Shown here piece by piece: positions 36,859 through 48,636 of a stretch of DNA of 64,000 nt (the first letter of the stretch is position 1; each line of letters begins with the position of its first letter). The notes under the pieces are model-generated. The model was not told the DNA's origin. It did no database searches and worked only from the letters and a program-made list of their open reading frames with translations. Source of the DNA: Actinoplanes aureus (GTDB lineage Bacteria; Actinomycetota; Actinomycetes; Mycobacteriales; Micromonosporaceae); contig NZ_JADQTO010000002.1 of assembly GCF_015704865.1 (NCBI RefSeq), positions 1 through 64,000 of the forward strand, in the 5' to 3' direction. The position numbers were made by a program, and so were the translations under genes.

Positions 36859-37536
36859 GTGCGCATACGACTTCTGGCCGCACTGGCGGGCCTTGCCGCT
36901 GGTCTGGTCGCGCCGTCCGCTGCCCAGGCAGACGACGACATCACCCCGTACATCATCGGCGGGGGCACGGTTTCGTCCGCACCATGGGCCGCGGCCGTCC
37001 TCAGCAACGGCAGTTTCACCTGTTCCGGGACGATCATCTCGGCTAATTACGTGCTGACCGCCCGGCACTGCATCAGCGGCACCATGTCGGTCCGGGTCGG
37101 GAGCGTGAACCGGACGTCCGGCGGGGTCACGCGTACCGTCGCGTCCACCTCGACCCGATACGACCTCGCGCTGATGCGGCTGAGCAGCTCGGTGAGCACC
37201 TCCTACATGCCGTTGTCCAGTTCGTACCCGCCGGTCGGCTCGACGAACTCGATCTACGGCTGGGGCATGACCTGCTACTCCGGCTGCAGCGCGTCGACCG
37301 TGCTGAAGACCGCGACGGTCCGGGTCACCTCGACCAACCAGACCGATGCGTACGGCGGCCGGGCGATCGGCAGCACGCGGATCAACGGCAACGCGTGGCG
37401 CGGGGACTCCGGTGGCCCGCAGGTCTACAACGGCGCCCAGGTGGGCGTGGCCTCGACGGCCGACGGGTCGAGCCGTCAGTACTACGGCAGCGTGGCTTAC
37501 AACCGGGCGTGGATCACGTCAGTCGCCGGCGTCTGA
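36859..37536 (+). CDS. secreted trypsin-like serine protease (S1 family)
   Basis: The 225-residue precursor has a signal peptide ending PSAAQA, a short propeptide and a mature-type start IIGGG. The triad is seen as TARHC (His), DLALMRL (Asp) and GDSGGP (Ser). Six residues before the catalytic Ser is Asn, where trypsins have the specificity Asp189, so Arg/Lys preference is unlikely. AAAGGA precedes the GTG start. It is a stand-alone gene, with a shared terminator against purB. Confidence 0.9.
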   Translation: MRIRLLAALAGLAAGLVAPSAAQADDDITPYIIGGGTVSSAPWAAAVLSNGSFTCSGTIISANYVLTARHCISGTMSVRVGSVNRTSGGVTRTVASTSTRYDLALMRLSSSVSTSYMPLSSSYPPVGSTNSIYGWGMTCYSGCSASTVLKTATVRVTSTNQTDAYGGRAIGSTRINGNAWRGDSGGPQVYNGAQVGVASTADGSSRQYYGSVAYNRAWITSVAGV

Positions 37537-37547
37537 TCCCGCTCCAC

Positions 37548-37590
37548 GAAACGCTTCCCGCCTGCACCACGGGCCGGCGGGAAGCGTTTC
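37548..37590. terminator. bidirectional terminator between S1 protease and purB
   Basis: Perfect 15-bp arms (GAAACGCTTCCCGCC and complement) with a 13-nt loop lie between the two convergent stop codons. Confidence 0.85.
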
Positions 37591-37595
37591 GCACG

Positions 37596-39017
37596 TCAGA
37601 GGATGGGCGCGGGAGCGTACCCCGCCACCTCGGGATGGCGGGCCACGATCTCGGCGATCCGGCCGGCCACCGCCTGCACCTGCGCCGGCGCGGCGCCGAC
37701 GAAGGCGGCCCGGTCCGCCACCAGGGTGTCGATCTCGGCGCGCGACAACCGCAGCCGGTCGTCGGCGGCCAGGCGGTCGAAGAGGTCGTTGACCGCCGCG
37801 CCCTTCTCCCGCATCGCGAGCGCGACGGCGACCGCGTGCTCCTTGATCACCTCGTGGGCCACCTCCCGGCCGACACCCTTACGCACGGCGGCGACCAGCA
37901 CCTTCGTCGTGGCCAGGAAGGGCAGGAAGCGGTCCAGCTCGCGGGCGATCACCGCGGGGTACGCCCCGAACTCGTCCAGCACGGTCAGGAAGGTCTGGAA
38001 CAGCCCGTCGGTGGCGAAGAACGCGTCCGGCAGCGCGACCCGGCGCACCACCGAGCAGGAGACGTCACCCTCGTTCCACTGGTCGCCGGCGAGCTCGCCG
38101 ACCATCGACAGATAACCCCGGACGATCACCGCGAGCCCGTTGACCCGCTCCGACGACCGGGTGTTCATCTTGTGCGGCATCGCCGACGAGCCGACCTGGC
38201 CGGGCTTGAAGCCCTCGGTGACCAGCTCCTGACCGACCATCAGCCGGATCGTGGTGGCCAGCGACGACGGACCGGCGACGATCTGGGCGAGTGCGGAGAC
38301 CACGTCGAAGTCGAGCGAACGCGGGTAGACCTGGCCGACGCTGCTGAGCACGCGGGCGAAGCCGAGGTGCTCGGCCACCTTCGCCTCCAGCTGCGCGAGC
38401 TTGTCGGCGGAGCCGTCGAGCAGGTCGAGCTGGTCGGCCGCGGTGCCGACCGGACCCTTGATGCCGCGCAGCGGGTAGCGCCCGATCAGGTCGTCCAGCC
38501 GCTCATACGCGATCAGCAGCTCCTCGGCGGCCGAGGCGAACCGCTTGCCGAGCGTGGTGGCCTGTGCCGCCACGTTGTGCGACCGGCCGGTCATCACCAG
38601 GTCGGAGTGCTCCACGGCGAGGGCCGCGAGCCGGGCCAGCGTGGCCACCACCCGGCCGCGGACCAGCTCCAGCGAGGCGCGGATCTGCAGCTGCTCGACA
38701 TTCTCCGTCAGGTCCCGGGAGGTCATGCCCTTGTGGATCTGCTCGAAGCCGGCGAGCTCGCTGAACTCCTCGATGCGCGCTTTCACGTCGTGCCGGGTGA
38801 TCCGCTCCCGGGCGGCGATGGACTCCAGGTCGACCCGGTCCAGCACCGCCTCGTACGCCTCGACGACGCCCTCCGGCACGGCCACGCCCAGATCGCGCTG
38901 GGCCTTGAGGACGGCGAGCCACAGCTGCCGCTCCATCCGGATCTTCTCCTCCGGGGACCAGAGCGCGACGAGGTCGGCGGAGGCATAGCGGGTGGCAAGC
39001 ACGTTCGGGATGGTCAC
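37596..39017 (-). CDS. purB: adenylosuccinate lyase
   Basis: The 473-residue fumarase-superfamily lyase acts twice in purine synthesis, on SAICAR and on adenylosuccinate. The signature SSAMPHKMNTRSSERV is present, as is TGRSHNVAAQATTLGKR. GTG 39017 overlaps the stop codon of the broken MFS gene as GTGA; the reading frame upstream continues into the MFS remnant without a stop but is not purB. Confidence 0.93.
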   Translation of the reverse strand: MTIPNVLATRYASADLVALWSPEEKIRMERQLWLAVLKAQRDLGVAVPEGVVEAYEAVLDRVDLESIAARERITRHDVKARIEEFSELAGFEQIHKGMTSRDLTENVEQLQIRASLELVRGRVVATLARLAALAVEHSDLVMTGRSHNVAAQATTLGKRFASAAEELLIAYERLDDLIGRYPLRGIKGPVGTAADQLDLLDGSADKLAQLEAKVAEHLGFARVLSSVGQVYPRSLDFDVVSALAQIVAGPSSLATTIRLMVGQELVTEGFKPGQVGSSAMPHKMNTRSSERVNGLAVIVRGYLSMVGELAGDQWNEGDVSCSVVRRVALPDAFFATDGLFQTFLTVLDEFGAYPAVIARELDRFLPFLATTKVLVAAVRKGVGREVAHEVIKEHAVAVALAMREKGAAVNDLFDRLAADDRLRLSRAEIDTLVADRAAFVGAAPAQVQAVAGRIAEIVARHPEVAGYAPAPIL

Positions 39018-39969
39018 GGCACCGATTCTTTCACGGGCTCCGGCACGTCCTGCGGCAGCCGGTGACGCAGGGTACGGACGTCCCGGCTGGTCAGCATCGC
39101 CGTCACAGCCAGCGTCATGACCACGGCGGCACCGATCAGGGTCGGGGTGAGGCCGGCGACCTCGGCGATCGGACCGATCGCCACCTGGCCGACCGGCATG
39201 GCGAGGAACGAGCCGAGCATGTCGTACCACCGGGCCCAGCACGTGGGAGGCGCCGGACCAGGCGGCGTTCGCCACGCAGGCACCGGCCACGACGACCCAG
39301 AGCCAGGTGCGGGAACGGAACTCGACCCAACCGGAGCGCAGGTCACCCACGATGCCGGACCGCACGGCGAGAGCGGCATCGAGCCTGGGTGGCAGGCGGA
39401 GGAGGGCGAAGAAGAGCGCGGACAGGGCGAACGTCGTTGCATCGAAGCCGATGCCCCAGCCGGGACCGACCACGGCCACGACCACACCGGCGATCGGTGC
39501 GCCGGCGATCGGGGCGGCGTTGCTGCCCAGCCGATTGAGCCCGTTCGCCTGCTGCCGGACGTCCTCGGGGACGGTCTGCGGGACGATCGCGGCGCTGGCC
39601 GGAAGCGCCACCGCGGCCACCACGCCGTTGAGCGCGGAGAGCCCGATCAGCAACGGCACGGTGGCAGCGCCGGTCAGGACCAGCGCCGCGACGACGCCCT
39701 GGGTGACCGCCGCGGCCAGACCGGCGCCGACCATCACCAGACCGCGCGGCAGCCGGTCGGCGATCACGCCGCCGAAGAGCAGGAACAGGACGTTGGCCAG
39801 GGTGCGGGCGCCGATCACCAGGCCCAGGTCACGAGCGGAACCGGTGAGGTCGAGGACCGCGAAGGCGAGCGCGAACTGGCGCGAACGCGTTGCCCAGCGC
39901 GTTGATCGTGCGGCCGGCCAGCAGCAGCCGGAAGTTGCGATGTCGCAGCGGCGCCAGCGCGCCGCTCAC
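39014..39969 (-). pseudogene. MFS transporter, frameshifted and internally shortened
   Basis: Three reading frames together encode an MFS drug-efflux-like protein. The N-terminus (PLRHRNFRLLLAGRTINALGN) runs from GTG 39969. A one-base shift around 39871-39885 leads to FALAFAVLDLTGSARDLGLVIGAR and on to SHVLGP. A second shift around 39225-39245 leads to WYDMLGSFLAMPVGQVAIGP and the end. Roughly 90-110 residues expected between SHVLGP and WYDMLGS are missing. Sequencing error could explain one shift but not the missing block. The first codon overlaps the ArsR stop (GTGA). Confidence 0.75.
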
Positions 39970-40457
39970 CGTGGATCCATCTCGAAGAGCGCGACCGTGG
40001 TGCTGGTCCGGAGGGTGCCGGGAGTCCGCGGCGGCCGCGCCGCCTCGTGCAGGTCACGGACGGCGGCGGCCATCCGGTCGCGGATCTCCTGCCATGTGTC
40101 CGGATCGATCCAGACCTCGGCGTCGTCCAGCAGACCGATGCCGGGCCACCGTCCCTCGGCGGCACGGCGGCGCAACTCGGTTGCCAGGGCCGAACACCAG
40201 GCGCCCGAGTCATTCGCCGCGCCACTCCGATACCGCTTGGCGACACCGCCCCGGATCTTTTCCACACCGGCCACCGTGACGAGCCCGCCGGAGTGAAGAT
40301 TGCGCAGGTGATAACTCGCGTTCGCGTGGGTGATGTCGAGCTCGCGGGCGACCTCGGCCGCGGTCAGGGAGGCCTCGCTGAGCAGGGACATGATCCGCAG
40401 GCGGACCGGGTGGGCGAGCGCTCGTAATTCCGCCTTGCCACCGTCTCCCAAAGACAT
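39966..40457 (-). CDS. ArsR-family transcriptional regulator
   Basis: The 163-residue winged-helix regulator has HPVRLRIMSLLSEASLTAAEVARELDITHANASYHLRNL. No metal-binding Cys cluster is seen, so it is probably a non-metal HTH_20-type repressor. It is co-transcribed with the broken MFS gene (4-bp overlap). ATG 40457 has no Shine-Dalgarno; TAAGCT lies 7 nt upstream, so the mRNA is probably leaderless. Confidence 0.82.
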   Translation of the reverse strand: MSLGDGGKAELRALAHPVRLRIMSLLSEASLTAAEVARELDITHANASYHLRNLHSGGLVTVAGVEKIRGGVAKRYRSGAANDSGAWCSALATELRRRAAEGRWPGIGLLDDAEVWIDPDTWQEIRDRMAAAVRDLHEAARPPRTPGTLRTSTTVALFEMDPR

Positions 40458-40464
40458 GTTGGGG

Positions 40465-40504
40465 AGCTTAGGAGACGGCGGGCCGACTGTCCAACAGTTG
40501 TTGG
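40465..40504 (-). promoter_or_regulatory. ArsR promoter and palindromic operator
   Basis: The minus strand reads TTGGAC (40489-40494), 18 nt, TAAGCT (40465-40470). The -35 overlaps the perfect palindrome CCAACAGTTGTTGG (40491-40504), a natural autoregulatory operator. Confidence 0.6.
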
Positions 40505-40588
40505 AGAGTGGCACACTGCACGAAAACGCGGCATCCTCGCTACGGTTACCGGCGAGTAGGTTCGATGCTCATCCTGAAAGGTCCACTG

Positions 40589-41041
40589 ATGACTGATTTC
40601 AACCCCGAGGCGCTCTCGTCGATCGGCCCGAAGGAGTTCGCTCAGCTCGTCAAGTCCACCCCGGACTCCAAGATCGCCGAAGTGATGGCGTCGGACGTGC
40701 GGACGAAGATCCTCGACGAGGTGTTCAACCGGATGCCGTCGCTGTTCCGCGCGGACAAGGCCGGCAACACGTCGGCCGTCATCCACTGGATCATCACCGG
40801 TGGCGCCGGCGGCACGAACGACACCTACGAGACCGTCATCGAGAACGGCGCCTGCACCGTCACCAACCAGCCGGCACGCGAGCCGAAGCTGGCCATGACC
40901 ATGGACGCGGTCACGTTCCTCAAGACCGTCGCCGGCGACGGCAACCCGATGATGCTGTTCATGACCGGCAAGATCAAGGCGAAGGGTGACCTCACCCTGG
41001 CCGCCAGCATCGCCAAGCTGTTCGACATCCCGAAGAGCTGA
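40589..41041 (+). CDS. SCP2 sterol-binding domain protein
   Basis: The 150-residue single-domain SCP2 protein has the core TVIENGACTVTNQPAREPKL and LFMTGKIKAKGDLTLAASIAKLF. It probably binds a lipid; partner and ligand are unknown. AAAGG precedes the ATG. It is monocistronic, ending in a terminator shared with the response regulator gene. Confidence 0.88.
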   Translation: MTDFNPEALSSIGPKEFAQLVKSTPDSKIAEVMASDVRTKILDEVFNRMPSLFRADKAGNTSAVIHWIITGGAGGTNDTYETVIENGACTVTNQPAREPKLAMTMDAVTFLKTVAGDGNPMMLFMTGKIKAKGDLTLAASIAKLFDIPKS

Positions 41042-41050
41042 CGCTCGTGC

Positions 41051-41078
41051 GGTTCGGGCGCCGTCGTGCGCCCGAACC
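41051..41078. terminator. bidirectional terminator between SCP2 and the response regulator
   Basis: An 11-bp stem (GGTTCGGGCGC/GCGCCCGAACC) with a 6-nt loop fills the gap between convergent genes. Confidence 0.8.
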
Positions 41079-41720
41079 TCAGAGCAGTCCCCGGTCCCGG
41101 GCGTAGATCGCGGCCTGGGTCCGGTCCCGCAGCCCGAGCCGCTCCAGGATCCGGGAGACGTGGTTCTTCACGGTTCCCTCGCTCAGGTGCAGCCGGGCGG
41201 CGATCTCCCGGTTGGTGGCGCCCACCGCGACCAGCCGCAGCACCGCCAGCTCCCGCTCGGTCAGGTCGATCCGCGGCGTCGGCGCCGGGGCGGCCCGGTC
41301 CAGGGCGGTGACGAGCCGGCGCAACGCCGCGCTGTCGTGCTGGTCGACCCCGGCCCGGGCCAGTCGCACCGCCTGGGCCAGCTCCCGCGGCGGCAGATCC
41401 TTCAGCAGGTAGCCGCCGGTGCCGGCCCGCAGCGCGCGGACGACGTACTCCTCGTCGTCGAAGGTGGTCAGCATCAGGACGCGGCACGCGGGGAGCCGGT
41501 CGCGCAGCAGCTCGGCGGCGCGCAATCCGTCCAGCACCGGCATCCGGACGTCCATCAGCACCACGTCCGGCCGGGTCTGGACAGCGAGCGCCACCGCCTC
41601 CCGGCCGTCCGCCGCGGTGCCGATCACCTCGATGCCGGGCTCGATGCTCAGCAGCGAGGCGATCCCTTCCCGGATCAGCGCCTGATCGTCCGCGACGAGC
41701 ACCCGGATCACGTCGGTCAC
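41079..41720 (-). CDS. NarL/FixJ-family response regulator
   Basis: The 213-residue protein has a receiver domain with phospho-acceptor Asp in VVLMDVRMPVLDG and a LuxR-type helix-turn-helix (LTERELAVLRLVAVGATNRE). It is coupled to the histidine kinase by an ATGA overlap. The probable output is local, such as the divergent membrane protein at 43043 (inference). Confidence 0.9.
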   Translation of the reverse strand: MTDVIRVLVADDQALIREGIASLLSIEPGIEVIGTAADGREAVALAVQTRPDVVLMDVRMPVLDGLRAAELLRDRLPACRVLMLTTFDDEEYVVRALRAGTGGYLLKDLPPRELAQAVRLARAGVDQHDSAALRRLVTALDRAAPAPTPRIDLTERELAVLRLVAVGATNREIAARLHLSEGTVKNHVSRILERLGLRDRTQAAIYARDRGLL

Positions 41721-42871
41721 GAGAGCACCGCCAGGCGGGGCAGCTCGGCGACGACCCGCGTCCCGGTGCCGGGCGCCGACTCCACCCGTACGCTGCCGCC
41801 CAGCGCGGCCAGCCGCTCGCGCATCCCGGGCAGCCCGCTGCCGTTCGCCGCCTCGACGGCGAAGCCCCGCCCGTTGTCGCTCACCTCGAGCACTGCGGCG
41901 GCATCGGTGCAGCGCAGCAGCACCTCGACCCGATCAGCGCGGGCATGACGGCGGGCGTTGGTCAGTGCCTCCTGCGCGACCCGGTAGAGCGCCTCCCGGG
42001 CGGGCCGGTCGAAGGGCTCGGTGCCGACGATCTCACACGTGACCCGGAAACCGGCGTCGTCGAGTCCCTCGGCCAGCGACTCCAGGGCGGTGGCCAGGAA
42101 GAACGGTTCGGCCCGCAGAGCGCCGACGGATTCGCGTACCTCGCGCAGCGCACGCCCGGCCGCCCGGTGGGCGTCGCTGACCGCCCGGTCGGCGGCGGCC
42201 GGATCGAGATCCCGGAACGCCTCGGCCTTGGCCAGCTGCACGCTGATCGCCGTCAGGTGATGGCCGAGGCTGTCGTGGATGTCGCGGGCCAGCCGGTTCC
42301 GCTCACCGGCGGCGCTCAGCTCGGCCACCTGACGCTGGGCCTGCCGGAGCTCGGCCACCAGCTGCTCCGCGCGTATCCGGCTGCGCTGCTGCTCGACCGC
42401 GACGGCCGCCGTCACCAGGGTGAGCACCAGGCCGATGGCGAACATCAGCAGGTCGGAGACGATCTCCGGATTCGTCTGCCAGTCCGGGACCGATCCGGCC
42501 CGGAGCACGGCGGCCACCAGGTAGGCCGAGGCCAGACCGAGGCCGGCCTTACGGCCGAGCGAGAAGTAGGCGAAAAACGGAACTAGGACATAGAGCACGC
42601 GGGCGAAGCCGCCGGGATCGGCCGCGTTCACCAATTCCAACAACAGGATGCGTACGCACAGGAGCACGATCGCCCGGCGCCGGGTCGACGGCCCACGCCA
42701 GTCGAGTTGCTCCACCCCGAGCAGCGCCAGCAGGGCCGCCACGAATCCGGCCACGCTCATCGCCGACGCCTCCGGAGCCAGTCCGGCGACGACGAAGTAG
42801 AGACCGGTGAGCAGGACGGCTCCGTAGAGCAACGAGGCCATCCACCGCAGCGGCGGAGCATCCACAGCCAT
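41717..42871 (-). CDS. sensor histidine kinase (HisKA_3 type)
   Basis: The 384-residue kinase has an N-terminal membrane region of about six helices without a large sensor loop. The phospho-acceptor His is in ERNRLARDIHDSLGHHLTAI, followed by an HATPase domain (EVSDNGRGF, GSGLPGMRERLAALGG). ATG 42871 has no Shine-Dalgarno; TAGCCT lies 7 nt before it. The likely stimulus is a membrane or envelope state, by analogy with DesK/LiaS types. Confidence 0.9.
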   Translation of the reverse strand: MAVDAPPLRWMASLLYGAVLLTGLYFVVAGLAPEASAMSVAGFVAALLALLGVEQLDWRGPSTRRRAIVLLCVRILLLELVNAADPGGFARVLYVLVPFFAYFSLGRKAGLGLASAYLVAAVLRAGSVPDWQTNPEIVSDLLMFAIGLVLTLVTAAVAVEQQRSRIRAEQLVAELRQAQRQVAELSAAGERNRLARDIHDSLGHHLTAISVQLAKAEAFRDLDPAAADRAVSDAHRAAGRALREVRESVGALRAEPFFLATALESLAEGLDDAGFRVTCEIVGTEPFDRPAREALYRVAQEALTNARRHARADRVEVLLRCTDAAAVLEVSDNGRGFAVEAANGSGLPGMRERLAALGGSVRVESAPGTGTRVVAELPRLAVLS

Positions 42872-43042
42872 GCCTGTCAGGCTAGGCAACCGGACTCCCG
42901 ATTCCTACGTGTGCCGCCGCGTTCTGGCCGATGGTCATGTGCCGAACGGCATGTCCCGGGCAACGGGTCTGGCCGGGCGGCACTGTCGGCGCGGTACCGG
43001 CGCCCGGCACGGTGGCGGCATCCGCTACCGAAGGGGTCCAAC

Positions 43043-43643
43043 ATGTCCGACAGAACGCTGTACCGCCTGGCCGGCCTGGCCGGAGTGCTCGGCGGTGTGC
43101 TCATCCTGGTGGCCGTCGCCCGCCGGGCCGGGGTGATCCCGGAGAACGGCTTCACCCACGCCCTGGCACCGCCGGCCAGCGCGCTGCTGCTGCTCACCCT
43201 GACCGCGCTCTACCTGGTTCAGCGGCGGGCCGCCGGCCGGCTCGGTCTGGCCGGCTTCGTGCTGCACCACCTCGGGCTGAGCGGGCTGTTCGCGATCGAG
43301 TTCCTCACCCACGCCGTGCTGCAGTACCAGGACGCCGTCACCCGGGAGCAGGTGCTGACCGGTCCGGGCCGCGCGTATTTCCTGGTGGTGGCCCTGACCT
43401 TCCTGGTCGGGGTCCTGCTCTTCGGCGTCGCCTCGTGGCGGGCCGGTGTCCTGCCGCGGATCGCGCTCGCCCTCTACGTGCCGGGTTTGTGCCTCGCCGC
43501 ACTGCGCACCTCGGTGCCCGAAGCTGCGTACCTCGGCGGGCTCGCCGTAGGGGCGGTCGGCGTGGTGTGGCTGTCCACGGCACTGTTCCAGGACCCGGAA
43601 GGCGCTGCGACCGACATGCCGCAGCGCGCTCCGGGCGTACCCC

Positions 43644-43654
<11 letters not shown>
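43043..43654 (+). CDS. multi-pass membrane protein, possible two-component target
   Basis: The 203-residue protein is predicted to have six transmembrane helices and very short loops; it may belong to a DUF4386-like group, which I cannot confirm. AAGGGG precedes the ATG. It is divergent from the histidine kinase, and its last 11 bp overlap the convergent purD end. Confidence 0.7.
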
Positions 43655-46271
<2,617 letters not shown>

Positions 46272-46297
46272 CTGTGCCTACCCGCGGCGGAAAACCG

Positions 46298-47266
46298 ATG
46301 CCAGACCAAAAAGCAGACGTCGTCCTCCTCAGCCTGGCCGAGGGGTCTGGTGACGCCTGCGGATCCGGGTGCGGCGGCTGTGGCTCCGCCTCGGCGGCCG
46401 CCTGCGCTCCGCGTACCCCCGTGCTGGCCTGTGCCGATGCGTTGCGCGCCGCCGGCGCGCGAGCCGAGACGGTGATCGCCGCCTCGGATCAGGAGATCGA
46501 CGCGGTGCTGGCCCGGTTCGACGGCCCGGCCCGGCCGGACGGCCTGACCTGGCCCGACCCGGACAGCAAGCTGCGGCTGGTGGTGGCGAGCGCCACCGAC
46601 GGCCAGTTGCGCGCCGTCGTGCGCCGGCTGGTCCGGCGGTACGCGCCACCGCCCAGCAAACGCCCGGCGGACCTGCCGGCCGTCCGGACCGTACCGGATC
46701 TGCCGCCGCTCGCCATCCTCCCGCTCGACGCCGGAAACACGGCGGACCTGGCCGCCCAGATGGGTCTGCCGCGCACTCCGGCCGAGGTCGCCGCGGCCGT
46801 GCTCAACGGTGCGGTCCGCCGGCTCGACCTGCTGCGCAACGACGGCGGCTCGGTCACCCTGGACGGCGCGCTGCTCGGCGGGTCGGACGACGACGGCCGC
46901 GCGGTGCCCTGGCGCGGCCGGGTCGAGGTGGACAACGCCGTGCTCACCGACGGCGAGGAACCCGTTCTGGCCTGCGCGGTCGGCAACGGCGGTGGGTACG
47001 CCGAGTTCGACGGTCTGCGGCTGCTCAGCGACGGCGATCCCACCGACGGCCGGGTCGAGGTCGCGGTGGCGGTTCCGGTCGTGGTCAAACAGCGGTTCAA
47101 GGGCACCCGGGTACGCATCGAGGTGCGCCGGGCCCGCGGCCGGGCGGTCTCCGTGCTTCCGCGCGACGGGGACCTCCAGTTCCTCGACGACGGGGTGGCG
47201 GGATCGACGAGCCGCAAGCGATCCTGGTGGACCGAGCCGGGTGCCTGGGCGGTGTACGCGGGCTAG
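46298..47266 (+). CDS. diacylglycerol-kinase-like protein with Cys/Gly-rich N-terminus
   Basis: The 322-residue protein has a Cys/Gly-rich N-terminus (ACGSGCGGCGSASAAAC). A central part weakly resembles the lipid kinase nucleotide region (ATDGQLRAVVRRLVR). The C-terminal half is like the beta domain of DgkB/YegS kinases (ACAVGNGGGYAEFDG, KGTRVRIEVRR). The usual GGDGT loop is not intact, so kinase activity is doubtful. ATG 46298 (GCGGAAAA upstream) and GTG 46274 are both possible starts. It lies between purA and the ParA-like gene on the same strand. Confidence 0.5.
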   Translation: MPDQKADVVLLSLAEGSGDACGSGCGGCGSASAAACAPRTPVLACADALRAAGARAETVIAASDQEIDAVLARFDGPARPDGLTWPDPDSKLRLVVASATDGQLRAVVRRLVRRYAPPPSKRPADLPAVRTVPDLPPLAILPLDAGNTADLAAQMGLPRTPAEVAAAVLNGAVRRLDLLRNDGGSVTLDGALLGGSDDDGRAVPWRGRVEVDNAVLTDGEEPVLACAVGNGGGYAEFDGLRLLSDGDPTDGRVEVAVAVPVVVKQRFKGTRVRIEVRRARGRAVSVLPRDGDLQFLDDGVAGSTSRKRSWWTEPGAWAVYAG

Positions 47267-47308
47267 ATTTATGCGGTTGGATGTCTGCCAAACGGGAGGT
47301 CGTCTTTC

Positions 47309-48592
47309 GTGGAGGACGAGCACGCCGACCGCACGCCGGCCCGGGATGTGGAACCGTTCTGGGCCGAGGAACCGGAGACGCCGGTGCACGGCCGGGTGGT
47401 GCAGCTTCCACCGGCCGGTGTCATCGAGGTGGAGCCGGGGGTGTTCCGGCCGGCTGATGATCCGGCCCTGCCACCCGGCGTCCACCTGCCGGTCGACCCT
47501 CCGCCGGGCCGCTCGGGCGCCGATTCCCCGTGGGCCCAGCCGCCGCGCAGAGCGCAACCGGCACCGACCACACCGGTTCCGGTGCGAACCGGCGTTCACC
47601 AGCCGCAACCCCCAACGCCGCCGCCTTCCGAAGATCCTTTCGCAGAGCTGACCTCCGACGAAACACCGACCGCCGAGGAGTTCGCCCGTCGCCGGCTCGC
47701 CAAACCGGCTCAGCAGACCGCCACGATGGGCGCGCGGGCCATGCTGCACAAGGGCACGCTCGGCCTGGTCAAGCTTTCCCCGGGCAAGCGCGAGCTGGAG
47801 TACAAACAGGACGTCGAGATGGTCCGCCGCAACTTCGGCGGCCTCCGGCAGGTGACCGTCGTCAACCCCAAGGGCGGCGCCGGCAAGACCGTCGCCGTAC
47901 TCCTGCTGGCGATGACCTTCGGCCAGAAGCGCGGCGGTTACGTGCTGGCCTGGGACAACAACGAGACCCAGGGCACCCTCGGCATGCGGGCCCAGCAGGA
48001 CTTCCATGCCCGCACGGTCCGCGACATGATGCGCGACCTGCACCTCTTCCAGGGATCCCAGGGCCGCGTCGGCGATCTCTCGCAGTACGTGCGCGCGCAG
48101 GGCGAGGGCATGTTCGACGTGCTCGCCTCGGACGAGTCCGCGACGGCCGGCGAGATGCTCACCGCCGGAGCGTTCGCCGAGATCCGGGACGTGGTGAGCC
48201 GCTTCTACAAGCTGATCTTCGTGGACACCGGGAACAACGTCCGGGCGGAGAACTGGCAGGCCGCGATGGACGCCACGGACCAACTCGTGATCACCATGTC
48301 GGCCCGCAACGACTCGGCCGAGACCGCCGCACGGATGCTCGACCACCTGGAACAAGGCGGCCACCGCCGGCTGGTCCGGCAGGCCATCACGGTCGTCACC
48401 ATGCCGCCGACCCGCAAGGACATCGATCTGCCGGCGATACAACAGCACTTCGCCGCGCGTACCCGCGCGGTCGTGCTGGCCCCTTACGAGAAGCTGATCG
48501 ACTCCGGCGAGCCGATCCGTTACGGCGAGCTCTCCAGCAACACCAGGGACGCCTGGCTCAAGATCGCCGCTGCGGTCGCCGAAGGTTTGTGA
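47309..48592 (+). CDS. ParA/MinD-like ATPase with proline-rich N-terminus
   Basis: The 427-residue protein has about 115 disordered, Pro-rich residues and then a ParA/MinD-type P-loop ATPase with deviant Walker A (NPKGGAGKT) and a Walker-B-like LIFVDTGNN. The plan recalls ESX-associated EspI-like and orphan MinD-like ATPases of actinobacteria. No parB or secretion gene is adjacent, so the cargo is unknown. The GTG start has GGGAGG 9 nt upstream. Confidence 0.8.
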   Translation: MEDEHADRTPARDVEPFWAEEPETPVHGRVVQLPPAGVIEVEPGVFRPADDPALPPGVHLPVDPPPGRSGADSPWAQPPRRAQPAPTTPVPVRTGVHQPQPPTPPPSEDPFAELTSDETPTAEEFARRRLAKPAQQTATMGARAMLHKGTLGLVKLSPGKRELEYKQDVEMVRRNFGGLRQVTVVNPKGGAGKTVAVLLLAMTFGQKRGGYVLAWDNNETQGTLGMRAQQDFHARTVRDMMRDLHLFQGSQGRVGDLSQYVRAQGEGMFDVLASDESATAGEMLTAGAFAEIRDVVSRFYKLIFVDTGNNVRAENWQAAMDATDQLVITMSARNDSAETAARMLDHLEQGGHRRLVRQAITVVTMPPTRKDIDLPAIQQHFAARTRAVVLAPYEKLIDSGEPIRYGELSSNTRDAWLKIAAAVAEGL

Positions 48593-48636
48593 AACGGTGG
48601 CTGCCTGCCGCAACCACCGTTCCGGGTGGTGAAAGG

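Noticed and set aside
37596..39818. Single 740-residue MFS-PurB fusion protein
   Set aside because: The frames coincide only because an MFS frameshift joins them. PurB has its own GTG at 39017 and normal length, and the joint is out-of-frame MFS sequence.
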